6,696 bases of DNA from Chthoniobacterales bacterium (lineage in GTDB: Bacteria; Verrucomicrobiota; Verrucomicrobiia; Chthoniobacterales; UBA10450): the NCBI GenBank assembly GCA_025980625.1, contig JAICXG010000156.1:1-6696 (forward strand), written 5' to 3'. Shown here in pieces: positions 1 to 6,278 of the stretch; the stretch's first letter is position 1, and every line of letters starts with the position of its first letter. Made by a program: the position numbers and the translations under genes. The notes under the pieces are model-generated. The model was not told where the DNA came from. It saw nothing but the letters and a program-made list of their open reading frames with translations, and ran no database searches.

Positions 1-1417
1 CGTCGATGACGAAAAGCATACTCGCGACGGGTTGCGCAGTTTGCTCGACGACAGCTACGACACCTATGTCGCAGCCGATCTGGCCGGCGCGCTGAATGTG
101 CTCGAGCGCGACCAGATCGACGTCCTCCTCACCGATCTGCGTCTCGGCGCCGACGATGGCATGCAGTTGACCGAGCGCGCGCTCAAGCTGCCGCATCCGC
201 CCGTCTGCATCATGATGACGGCCTATGGTTCGGTCGACACCGCGGTCGAGGCGATGAAGCGCGGGGCCTACGATTTCGTGACCAAGCCGCTCAATCTCGA
301 CAAAGTAGAAATGTTGATCGCGCGCGCGCTCGGCAGCCGGCGCCTGGAGCAGGAAAATCGCGCGTTGCGCCAAGAGGTCGATGAGCGGTTCGGTCTCGAG
401 AATATTCTCGGCGGATCACCGGCGTTGCGCGAAGTGCTCGACACGATCCGGCAGGTCGCGCCCTCCTCGGCCAGCGTGCTGATCGAAGGTGAAAGCGGCA
501 CGGGCAAGGAATTGGCGGCGCACGCCATTCACAATTTAAGCCGCCGGCACAACGGCAAATTCATTACCGTGCATTGCGCGGCGCTTTCGCCGCAGTTGCT
601 CGAGAGTGAATTGTTTGGGCACGAGCGTGGCGCGTTCACCGGCGCGCACGAGCGTCGCATCGGGCGTTTCGAACAGGCGAACGGCGGAACAATTTTCCTC
701 GATGAAATCGGCGAGATCGACAGCACGACGCAAATCAAGCTGCTGCGCGTGATGAGCGAAGAGCGCGCCTTCGAGCGGGTCGGCGGCTCGCAGACTTTGC
801 GCGCCGATGTGCGGGTGATCGCCGCGACGAACAAAAATCTCGCCTCGTTGGTCAGCGAAGGGAAATTTCGCGACGATCTCTACTTTCGGCTCAACGTGGT
901 GAAGATCACGATGCCGCCGTTGCGCGAACGGAAGGATGACATTCCGCTGCTCGTGCACGCTTTCCTCCGGCACTTCTGCAATGCCAACGACAAGCCGCTC
1001 CTCGATATCACGGCCGACGCGATGAACACGCTCATTGCCTACGATTGGCCAGGCAACGTGCGCGAGCTGCGCACCGCGATCGAGCACGGCGTGGTGATGG
1101 CGACCGGCCCGAGGGTTAGCTTGCGCGATCTCCCGGCCGTGGTGCGGCAGGCCGCACCTGCCGCGGGCCTGCGGGTGCGCGGGTTTGATGAGGGCGCGAG
1201 CCCGCTCGACCTCCACGCGACTGAGAAGCGGCTGATCGCGCAGGCGCTCGCCGCGACCAAGGGAAATATCACGGCGGCGGCGAAGAAACTGGGGATCAGC
1301 CGGCGCACCTTGCACCGCAAGCTCAATGAAATGAAGGAGGAAAATTCCGGAACTCGAATATCGAAATCGGCATCGACCTCGAATGACGAAGCTTCAAAAT
1401 CCGAAACCAATGCCTAA
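1..1417 (+). CDS. NtrC-family sigma-54-dependent response regulator, 5' partial
   Basis: This is a two-component transcription activator whose start lies left of the window; the reading frame is open from base 2 and begins with VDDEKHTRDGL, the acidic pocket of a receiver domain, so the TTG at 32 is not the true start. The phosphoacceptor Asp is the GAT at 134-136 (LLTDLRL), followed by the conserved Thr in MMTAYG and the Lys in VTKPL. A sigma-54 AAA+ domain follows: Walker A GESGTGKE at 488-511, the sigma-54-contacting GAFTGA loop intact at 629-646, Walker B IFLDE at 692-706, and WPGNVREL near 1046-1069. A Fis-type helix-turn-helix (GNITAAAKKLGISRRTLHRKL) sits at about 1247-1330. Family knowledge predicts phosphorylation by a histidine kinase, then ATP-driven opening of sigma-54 promoters. 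Kinase and targets are not visible here. The last ~25 residues are a Ser/Glu/Lys-rich tail encoded by an inverted-repeat block and are probably not part of the ancestral protein. Confidence 0.95.
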   Translation, partial: VDDEKHTRDGLRSLLDDSYDTYVAADLAGALNVLERDQIDVLLTDLRLGADDGMQLTERALKLPHPPVCIMMTAYGSVDTAVEAMKRGAYDFVTKPLNLDKVEMLIARALGSRRLEQENRALRQEVDERFGLENILGGSPALREVLDTIRQVAPSSASVLIEGESGTGKELAAHAIHNLSRRHNGKFITVHCAALSPQLLESELFGHERGAFTGAHERRIGRFEQANGGTIFLDEIGEIDSTTQIKLLRVMSEERAFERVGGSQTLRADVRVIAATNKNLASLVSEGKFRDDLYFRLNVVKITMPPLRERKDDIPLLVHAFLRHFCNANDKPLLDITADAMNTLIAYDWPGNVRELRTAIEHGVVMATGPRVSLRDLPAVVRQAAPAAGLRVRGFDEGASPLDLHATEKRLIAQALAATKGNITAAAKKLGISRRTLHRKLNEMKEENSGTRISKSASTSNDEASKSETNA

Positions 1418-1473
1418 CGAATCACATCTGTTTTGGATTTCGTGCTTCGAATTTGTTTCGGATTTCGATATTC
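1356..1473. repeat. Imperfect inverted-repeat element spanning the regulator 3' end and the glmM upstream gap
   Basis: Two perfect inverted pairs are visible. GAATATCGAAATC (1356-1368) pairs with GATTTCGATATTC (1461-1473), 13 bp. AAATCCGAAAC (1397-1407) pairs with GTTTCGGATTT (1455-1465), 11 bp. The two partly compete for 1461-1465. Shorter nested pairs are CGAAGC (1387-1392) with GCTTCG (1444-1449) and AAATCC (1397-1402) with GGATTT (1435-1440). The block is built from recurring words (CGAAATC, AATCCGAAA, TTGGATTTC) and looks AT-richer than its neighbours. I infer a dispersed intergenic repeat that overran the end of the upstream gene. It lacks a GC-rich stem followed by a T run, so it is not a typical intrinsic terminator. 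A copy of GCCTAACGA sits in the central loop. Confidence 0.7.
1412..1420 (+). repeat. GCCTAACGA motif copy containing the regulator's stop codon
   Basis: This is an exact copy of the overrepresented 9-mer. It is read as GCC-TAA-CGA, so the TAA stop of the response regulator lies inside the motif. Role unknown. Confidence 0.5.
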
Positions 1474-1498
1474 AGATCTTGGATTTCCTTAAGATGAC

Positions 1499-2884
1499 GT
1501 GACAGAAGCAAAAAAAATCTTCGGCACAGATGGGGTCCGCGGAGTAGCCAACGTCGAGCCGGTTACAGCCGAGACCGCGCTCAAGCTGGGCCGGGCGGCG
1601 GCGCACGTTTTCACCACCCTCAACCCGCAGGCGCATCCGCCGGGACTGCGCCCGAAAATCGTGCTTGGCAAGGACACCCGGCTCTCCGGCTACATGCTCG
1701 AGAACGCGCTCACCGCCGGGATCACCTCGTTAGGCGTGGATGTCCTTCTGATTGGTCCGCTCCCGACCCCTGGCGTCGCCTACATCACGCGCTCGCTCCG
1801 CGCCGATGCCGGGATCGTTCTTTCCGCCTCGCACAACCCTTATGAGGACAACGGGATCAAATTCTTCCGGCACGACGGCTACAAACTTGATGACGAAGTC
1901 GAACGCCAGATCGAGCAATTGGTTTTTACCGGCGAGATCGATTCCATCCGTCCGACCGCAAAGAAAATCGGGCGTGCCACTCGGATCGATGATGCGCTCG
2001 GGCGTTATGTCGAATTCGTGAAGGCGAGTTTCCCGCGAAAAATGTCGCTCGAGAAAATGCGGGTCGCAGTCGATGTCGCGAATGGCGCCGGCTACAAATC
2101 GACGCCCTGTGTCTTGCGCGAACTCGGCGCCGACGTGGTCGTGGCGCACAACCAGCCTAACGGCACCAATATCAACGCCGGCTGTGGCAGCACCCATCCC
2201 GAGGCGATTCAGCGGCTGGTGCGAAAAGGCGGTGTGAGCGTCGGTATCGCGCACGATGGCGACGCCGACCGGGTGGTGCTTTGCGATGAAAACGGAGAGA
2301 TCGTCGATGGCGACGAGATTCTCGCGATCGCGGCGGTCGATTTGTTAGGCCGGGGCGAGTTGGCGAAGAAAACCCTGGTCGCGACGGTGATGAGCAACTT
2401 TGGGCTCGACGAAGCCCTTGCCGCGCACGGGGGCGAAGTGATTCGGACCAAGGTCGGCGATCGTTATGTGCTCGAAGAAATGGTGCGGCGAAAACTGAAC
2501 CTCGGCGGAGAGCAGAGCGGCCACATAATCTTTCGCGATTTCACCACCACCGGCGACGGGATCATCAGCGCGCTGCAAATCCTGCGCGTCATGCAGTCGA
2601 CCGGGAAACCGCTCAGCGCGCTGAAGAGTTGCCTGACGAAATATCCCCAGGCCCAGCGCAATCTGCGGGTGAAGGAAAAGCCGCCGCTGGAAACCTTGTC
2701 GGAGATCATCAAGCTGGTCGGTGAAGCGGAGAAAGAGTTGAATGGCAAGGGCCGCGTTCTGTTGCGCTACTCCGGAACGGAACCCAAGATTCGGTTGTTG
2801 ATCGAAGGGCGGGAACCTTCGCAGATCGATCGGCAGGCGGATCGGATTGCGGAAGCGATCGAAACAGCGATCGGCGCCGGCTGA
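1499..2884 (+). CDS. glmM: Phosphoglucosamine mutase GlmM
   Basis: This cytoplasmic enzyme interconverts glucosamine-6-phosphate and glucosamine-1-phosphate, the step before GlmU makes UDP-GlcNAc for peptidoglycan and lipopolysaccharide. The 461-residue protein has all hallmarks of the alpha-D-phosphohexomutase family: FGTDGVRG at residues 8-15, the phosphoserine loop LSASHNP with catalytic Ser111 (codon 1829-1831), the metal-binding DGDADR at 253-258, the sugar-binding GEQSG at 337-341, and the phosphate-binding RYSGTEPK at 423-430. It is slightly longer than the 445-residue E. coli enzyme, partly from a short insertion near residues 41-52. The GTG start is forced: an in-frame TAA lies at 1490-1492 and the next possible starts would remove the conserved N-terminal motif. 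There is no Shine-Dalgarno sequence. A two-codon ATG-ACG-TGA at 1494-1502 overlaps the start. It lies 81 bases downstream of the regulator, across the inverted-repeat block. The FGTDG, Ser-loop and GEQSG signatures favour GlmM over phosphomannomutase. Confidence 0.97.
   Translation: MTEAKKIFGTDGVRGVANVEPVTAETALKLGRAAAHVFTTLNPQAHPPGLRPKIVLGKDTRLSGYMLENALTAGITSLGVDVLLIGPLPTPGVAYITRSLRADAGIVLSASHNPYEDNGIKFFRHDGYKLDDEVERQIEQLVFTGEIDSIRPTAKKIGRATRIDDALGRYVEFVKASFPRKMSLEKMRVAVDVANGAGYKSTPCVLRELGADVVVAHNQPNGTNINAGCGSTHPEAIQRLVRKGGVSVGIAHDGDADRVVLCDENGEIVDGDEILAIAAVDLLGRGELAKKTLVATVMSNFGLDEALAAHGGEVIRTKVGDRYVLEEMVRRKLNLGGEQSGHIIFRDFTTTGDGIISALQILRVMQSTGKPLSALKSCLTKYPQAQRNLRVKEKPPLETLSEIIKLVGEAEKELNGKGRVLLRYSGTEPKIRLLIEGREPSQIDRQADRIAEAIETAIGAG
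1727..1735 (-). repeat. GCCTAACGA motif copy (reverse orientation) inside glmM
   Basis: The + strand reads TCGTTAGGC, the exact reverse complement of the 9-mer, encoding Ser-Leu-Gly with a TTA leucine codon. The shorter cores at 2156-2161 (CCTAAC) and 2344-2349 (GTTAGG) also lie in glmM. Confidence 0.5.
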
Positions 2885-2902
2885 GCGCTTCCGATTTTCC
2901 TT

Positions 2903-2926
2903 TTCCTGCTTTCCTGCTTTCCTAAT
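2903..2926 (+). repeat. 8-bp tandem repeat in a pyrimidine-rich leader before scpB
   Basis: TTCCTGCT occurs twice back to back (2903-2910, 2911-2918) and is followed by the diverged TTCCTAAT (2919-2926). The whole stretch from about 2889 to 2927 is nearly all pyrimidine on the + strand, with none of the purines a Shine-Dalgarno site would need. It ends 8 bases before the scpB ATG. It may be a simple slippage product; a role in translation is speculative. Confidence 0.6.
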
Positions 2927-2934
2927 TCGTCCGC

Positions 2935-3612
2935 ATGCAATTGTCCCAAGTCGTCGAAGCCCTGCTCATCAGCGCTCAGCGCCCGCTTCCCGCCTGCGAG
3001 TTGGCGAGCATGATCAAAGCGGCCGGGGCGGAGGACGAACTTACGCCTAACGAATTCGCAAAAACGAACGAAGCGCAGGTGGCGGCCGCGCTCGAGCAGT
3101 TGAAGATCGAATACATCGAGCAGCAGCGTGCATTTCAGCTCGTCGAAAAAGCCGACGGCTGGCAAGTGGCGAGCGATCCGCAGTTCGCTCAGTGGGTCCG
3201 GCAACTTTTCCCGGCGCAAAAGCCGGCCCGGCTCAGTCCGCCCGCGCTGGAGACGCTGGCCGTGATCGCTTACCGTCAGCCGATCACGCGCGCCGACGTC
3301 GAGGCGGTGCGCGGCGTCGCGATCGAGAGCGTGCTGCAAACGCTGATGGAGCGCGGGCTCGTGAAAATCGCCGGCCGCGCGGAAATTCCAGGCCGCCCGC
3401 TGCTTTACGAAACGACGCAGTTTTTCCTCGAGCATTTCGGGCTGCGCAATCTCGATGAATTGCCTAATGCCGAGGAATTGAAACGCCGCGAGCTGCCCAA
3501 GGCCTCCACTCCCGCGCCAGAAGCAGCGGCTGCGAACCCGCTGCCTAACGAAGAGACAGACTCGCCTAACGATCTCAACAGACCTGCTGAACATGCCCAA
3601 TCCGCCACCTGA
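2935..3612 (+). CDS. scpB: Segregation and condensation protein ScpB
   Basis: ScpB forms the SMC-ScpA-ScpB complex that compacts and segregates the chromosome; as a dimer of winged-helix domains it binds the kleisin ScpA. The 225-residue product starts with MQLSQVVEALLISAQRPLPA, matching the usual ScpB N-terminus, which supports the ATG at 2935. The family's most conserved block is intact at residues 100-176: LSPPALETLAVIAYRQPITRADVEAVRGV, then LMERGLVKIAGR, IPGRPLLYETTQFFLEHFGL and LDELP, each recognisable without gaps. Residues ~188-225 form a low-complexity Pro/Ala/Asn/Glu tail, a common variable feature of ScpB, and here it carries two copies of the GCCTAACGA motif. No scpA is next to it, although scpA often lies directly upstream in other bacteria. 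The start has no Shine-Dalgarno sequence. The 3' end overlaps the methyltransferase gene by 20 bases. Confidence 0.95.
   Translation: MQLSQVVEALLISAQRPLPACELASMIKAAGAEDELTPNEFAKTNEAQVAAALEQLKIEYIEQQRAFQLVEKADGWQVASDPQFAQWVRQLFPAQKPARLSPPALETLAVIAYRQPITRADVEAVRGVAIESVLQTLMERGLVKIAGRAEIPGRPLLYETTQFFLEHFGLRNLDELPNAEELKRRELPKASTPAPEAAAANPLPNEETDSPNDLNRPAEHAQSAT
3045..3053 (+). repeat. GCCTAACGA motif copy inside scpB
   Basis: An exact copy of the 9-mer, read as part of Thr-Pro-Asn-Glu in the linker between the first helices of ScpB. Confidence 0.5.
3543..3572 (+). repeat. Two GCCTAACGA copies 21 bp apart in the scpB tail
   Basis: Exact copies lie at 3543-3551 and 3564-3572, in the same orientation and exactly 21 bp apart (about two helical turns). 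Both are read as Pro-Asn-Glu/Asp within the low-complexity C-terminal tail of ScpB. A one-mismatch-core relative, GCCTAATG, lies upstream at 3462-3469. Confidence 0.55.
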
Positions 3613-4603
3613 TTCCACTTCACCCACGCCGCGCCGGCTTTTGGAGATGGCCTGGGGCTACGCTGCGCCGATGATTCTCGGCACGGCAGTCGAGCATCGA
3701 ATTTTCGACCTGCTCGACGACGGACCGCTGAGCGCGGCCGAAGTGAGCGCGGCCAGCGGCGCATCGCTCCGCGGGATCCGGGCAATCCTCAACGCGCTCA
3801 CCGCTTTCGAGTTGCTGACGAAAGACAAGCAAGAACGCTACGCGTTAACCCCGGAGAGCGCAGCTTTTCTCGTTAGGGGACGACCCGGCTTTATCGGCGG
3901 ATTCATGCAGCACGGCGGCCACTTAATCCCGAAATGGCTCCAGTTGCCGGAAATCGTCCGCACCGGCCGGCCCGCACGCGCGGTAAACCAGGAAGGCGAA
4001 GGGAGCGAATTTTTTGAGAGCTTCGTGGAAGATCTTTTCCCGGTCGGCTACCCTTCCGCGCGGGCACTCGCGGCCGCCTTTCCCAACGCGAAGCGCGTGC
4101 TCGATCTCGCGGCCGGCTCGGGTGTGTGGAGCGTCCCGCTGGCGCAAAATTCACGAGACGTGCGCGTGACCGCGGTCGATTGGGCCGGTGTTCTGCCGGC
4201 GACGCGACGAATGACCGAACGGATGGGCGTAGCCGGGCAATACGAGTTTCGCGCCGGCGATTTGCATGAAGTCGATTTCGGCACGGGCTACGAACTCGCC
4301 ACGCTCGGTCACATTCTCCACAGCGAAGGCGAAGCACGGAGCCGGGCATTGTTAGGCAAAGTATTTCGCGCTCTTGCGCCCGGCGGCTCGATTGCAGTCG
4401 CCGAGTTCCTCGCGAACGAGGACCGCAGCGGCCCACCCCTTGCGATGCTCTTCGCCGTCAACATGCTGATCAACACCGAAGAGGGCGACACCTTTACGGT
4501 GCCGGAAATTTTCGAGTGGCTGAGGGAAGCGGGCTTCATCGAGCCGCGCACGCTCGAGGTGCCCTCGCCTTCCCCGCTAATTCTGGCGCGGCGACCGGAC
4601 TGA
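3593..4603 (+). CDS. COMT-like SAM-dependent methyltransferase
   Basis: A 336-residue class I methyltransferase with the two-domain layout of the O-methyltransferase family 2 (hydroxyindole/caffeate O-methyltransferase-like). Residues ~16-95 form a winged-helix dimerisation domain (MAWGYAAPMILGTAVEHRIFDLL, then LSAAEVSAASG, then RYALTPESAAFLV). Residues ~150-336 form the Rossmann-like catalytic domain: motif I VLDLAAGSG at 169-177, the acidic end of strand 2 at Asp196 (VTAVDW), Asp223 in AGDLHEVDFG, and LAPGGSIAVAEF at 262-272. In this family a HDWxDE motif carries the catalytic His; here the matching segment is LGHILHSEGEARS, so His243 is kept but the W/D residues are not. The substrate cannot be read from sequence. 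The start at 3593 overlaps the scpB stop by 20 bases, suggesting translational coupling; an alternative ATG at 3647 would still keep the domain. It could be a small-molecule O- or C-methyltransferase. Two GTTAGG cores (3872-3877, 4351-4356) lie inside. Confidence 0.85.
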   Translation: MPNPPPDSTSPTPRRLLEMAWGYAAPMILGTAVEHRIFDLLDDGPLSAAEVSAASGASLRGIRAILNALTAFELLTKDKQERYALTPESAAFLVRGRPGFIGGFMQHGGHLIPKWLQLPEIVRTGRPARAVNQEGEGSEFFESFVEDLFPVGYPSARALAAAFPNAKRVLDLAAGSGVWSVPLAQNSRDVRVTAVDWAGVLPATRRMTERMGVAGQYEFRAGDLHEVDFGTGYELATLGHILHSEGEARSRALLGKVFRALAPGGSIAVAEFLANEDRSGPPLAMLFAVNMLINTEEGDTFTVPEIFEWLREAGFIEPRTLEVPSPSPLILARRPD

Positions 4604-4706
4604 AAAGCGCCATTAATTTCCGCCGGCGACTGCGCGTTTAAAATGCCAAGGTTGCGCGTGACTTTCGGCTCGACCCGGCGATTCTACCCGTTCAACTATC
4701 GGATTA

Positions 4707-5375
4707 ATGAGAAAATTTGCTTTCGGTTGTGGCGGAATTTTGCTCGTCATCGCTTTCGTTGCGGTCGTGTTCGCGATTGGCGCGATGGGCAAATACAACA
4801 CGCTCGTTAAACTCGAACAGAACGTCGACCAGTCATGGGCCCAGGTGCAGAATGTTTATCAGCGGCGGGCGGATCTGATCCCGAATCTCGTTAACACCGT
4901 GCAGGGCGCAGCCAATTTTGAAAAATCAACTCTGATCGCGGTGACGGAAGCGCGCGCCAGCGTCGGCCGCTTGCAGATCAATCAAAACCAGGCGCCGGCG
5001 AGCGCGCAACAACTGGAGCAATTCCAGGCGGCCCAGGGTCAATTGAGCAATGCGCTCTCGCGTTTGCTCGTGGTCGCGGAGCGTTATCCCGAGCTGCGGG
5101 CGAATGCGAATTTCCAGCAACTCCAGGCGCAGCTCGAAGGCACCGAAAACCGAATCGCCGTCGAGCGGCGTTCCTTCAATCAGGCGGTGCAGGATTACGA
5201 TACGGCCGTGCGCAGTTTCCCGACGGTGATTTACGCCGGGCTGATGGGATTTCATATCAAGCCATATTTCCGCGCCGAGCCAGGGGCGGAAAAGGCGCCG
5301 ACGGTGAATTTCAATTTCGGTAACCCGACTCCGGCTCCGGCTGGTAACACCACCCCTGCGGCGCCCACTCCGTAG
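4707..5375 (+). CDS. lemA: LemA family protein
   Basis: A 222-residue LemA-family protein. Residues ~8-27 form one hydrophobic segment (CGGILLVIAFVAVVFAIGAM), a signal anchor that would leave the rest outside the cytoplasmic membrane. Cys8 is not in a proper lipobox and is very close to the N-terminus, so I do not call it a lipoprotein. The diagnostic LemA block follows: YNTLVKLEQNVDQSWAQVQ, then QRRADLIPNLVNTVQG and the TEARASV region, at about residues 30-87. The remainder is long, charged helices (FQAAQGQLSNALSRLLVVAERYPELRANANF) ending in YDTAVRSFPT. The C-terminal ~35 residues are a Pro/Ala/Asn-rich tail, making the protein somewhat longer than typical. Its biochemical role is not established. 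It begins a probable operon with two TPM-domain genes, an arrangement I know from other bacteria. No Shine-Dalgarno sequence precedes the ATG. Confidence 0.95.
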   Translation: MRKFAFGCGGILLVIAFVAVVFAIGAMGKYNTLVKLEQNVDQSWAQVQNVYQRRADLIPNLVNTVQGAANFEKSTLIAVTEARASVGRLQINQNQAPASAQQLEQFQAAQGQLSNALSRLLVVAERYPELRANANFQQLQAQLEGTENRIAVERRSFNQAVQDYDTAVRSFPTVIYAGLMGFHIKPYFRAEPGAEKAPTVNFNFGNPTPAPAGNTTPAAPTP

Positions 5376-5393
5376 CCGGTAATAGAGAGAGTG

Positions 5394-5494
5394 GCGCCCG
5401 CAATCTTTGTCATCCTGAGCCGCCGCAGGACGGCGCGGGGACTCGCGCCTGCAATCACCGGCACACGAGATTTGATGCGCAATCAATCACCGGC
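5394..5494. repeat. Repeat-like spacer between lemA and tpm1, reaching into the tpm1 signal peptide codons
   Basis: GCGCCCGCAATC (5394-5405) recurs as GCGCCTGCAATC (5445-5456), 11 of 12 matching. CAATCACCGGC occurs exactly at 5452-5462 and 5484-5494, the second copy inside the tpm1 reading frame. Two overlapping hairpins are possible: CGCCG (5421-5425) with CGGCG (5431-5435), and GGCGCG (5432-5437) with CGCGCC (5444-5449); they share bases and cannot both form. The stretch TTTGTCATCCTGAGC (5406-5420) resembles, from memory, the start of a dispersed intergenic repeat seen in many environmental genomes. Neither hairpin has a following T run, so a terminator is unlikely. Confidence 0.55.
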
Positions 5495-6269
5495 GGCGCG
5501 ACGAACAGGTGCCGCTTTCGGCCTCATTGTGATGCTTCTTTGCGCGGCGTCATTCTCTGCGGCGGCGGAAACAATCCCGCCAAAGCCGGACCGCTATTTC
5601 AACGATTACGCGCACGTGGTCGATCAGCCGACTGGCCTGCGGATGAACGAAGAGCTGGCGCAATTCGAGCGTGAAACTTCCAACCAGCTTCTGGTTGCGG
5701 TTTACCCGACGATGCAGAGCGAATCCTCCGTCGCCGATTACACCCAGCGGATCGCGCAGACATGGGGCGTCGGGCAGAAGGGCCGCAACAACGGCGCGGT
5801 TCTCTTCGTCTTTGTCGCGAACCACCAGATTTTTATCCAGACTGGCTACGGCCTGGAGGGCGCGCTCCCCGACGCCACCTGCTGGGACATCACGCACAAC
5901 ATCATCGCGCCCTATTTCAAGAAAGGCGATTACGCCGGTGGATTGGAAGCCGGGATTACCGCGATGATGCAGGCGGCGCGCGGCGAATTCAAAGGGACGG
6001 GCAAAACTCGCCGCGAAGCCGGAGGCGGCGCGCAGTCGTTCCCGGCTGGGGCTATCATTTTTCTCCTCATCGTGATCTTCATCATCATGATGAGCCTGCG
6101 GCGACGGGTGCGCCGGCCTGGCTACGGCTACAGCGGCTGGGGCGGTCCTTATATCGGCGGGTTTGGCGGCGGCGGAGGATGGTCGAGCGGCGGTGGCGGC
6201 GGCGGCTTTAGCGGCTTCAGCGGCGGCGGGGGCAGCTTCGGTGGTGGCGGCGCCGGGTCGAGTTGGTAA
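5475..6269 (+). CDS. TPM-domain (YgcG-like) exported membrane protein, tpm1
   Basis: A 264-residue TPM-domain protein (family named for TLP18.3, Psb32 and MOLO-1). I chose the ATG at 5475 because it gives a clean signal peptide: basic MRNQSPAARRTG, hydrophobic FGLIVMLLCAASFSA, likely cleavage after AAA near residue 31. A GTG at 5391 would add 28 Arg-rich residues encoded by the repeat-like spacer. The TPM domain spans about residues 41-172, with the family signatures YFNDYAHVVDQ, NNGAVLFVFV and QTGYGLEGALPDA. A second membrane span, AGAIIFLLIVIFIIMMSL (about 191-208), is followed by basic residues and a Gly-rich tail ending GGGGSFGGGGAGSSW, typical of YgcG-like proteins. The TPM domain is thus expected outside the membrane with the tail inside. 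Function is unproven; related plant proteins act in photosystem II maintenance. The gene sits 99 bases after lemA and 9 bases before tpm2. Confidence 0.92.
   Translation: MRNQSPAARRTGAAFGLIVMLLCAASFSAAAETIPPKPDRYFNDYAHVVDQPTGLRMNEELAQFERETSNQLLVAVYPTMQSESSVADYTQRIAQTWGVGQKGRNNGAVLFVFVANHQIFIQTGYGLEGALPDATCWDITHNIIAPYFKKGDYAGGLEAGITAMMQAARGEFKGTGKTRREAGGGAQSFPAGAIIFLLIVIFIIMMSLRRRVRRPGYGYSGWGGPYIGGFGGGGGWSSGGGGGGFSGFSGGGGSFGGGGAGSSW
6156..6266 (+). repeat. Gly/Ser-rich low-complexity tail of tpm1
   Basis: Runs of GGC/GGT/GGA glycine codons broken by Phe, Ser and Trp encode GGFGGGGGWSSGGGGGG and similar. Such a tail is normal for YgcG-like proteins, and it produces spurious proline-rich open frames on the opposite strand. 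Confidence 0.85.
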
Positions 6270-6278
6270 CTGGCGAAT

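Noticed and set aside
32..34. TTG at 32 as the start of the response regulator
   Set aside because: The frame is open to the left edge and the upstream residues VDDEKHTRDG are the conserved start of a receiver domain.
536..1315. 259-codon open frame on the - strand across the response regulator
   Set aside because: It lies entirely inside a well-supported AAA+/HTH gene and shows only codon-bias shadow composition (Arg/Ala/His-rich).
2767..3627. 286-codon open frame on the - strand across scpB
   Set aside because: It is a shadow of the real scpB frame in GC-rich DNA; its translation shows no recognisable domain, and scpB is unmistakable.
4639..4644. TAAAAT as a -10 box of a promoter for lemA
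   Set aside because: No acceptable -35 box lies 16-18 bases upstream; a promoter somewhere in this 103-base gap is likely but cannot be placed.
4604..4645. Possible intrinsic terminator after the methyltransferase (AAAGCGC with GCGCGTTT, palindrome CGCCGGCG at 4621-4628)
   Set aside because: The stem needs a bulge and a long loop, and no T run follows.
5392..5410. TGGCGC as half of a sigma-54 promoter before tpm1
   Set aside because: The required GC at the -12 position is missing (CT is found). I saw no convincing -24/-12 pair in any gap, so the regulator's targets appear to lie elsewhere.
5391..5474. GTG start at 5391 giving tpm1 a 28-residue N-terminal extension
   Set aside because: The extension is Arg-rich, encoded by repeat-like spacer DNA, and would bury the clean signal peptide that starts at 5475.
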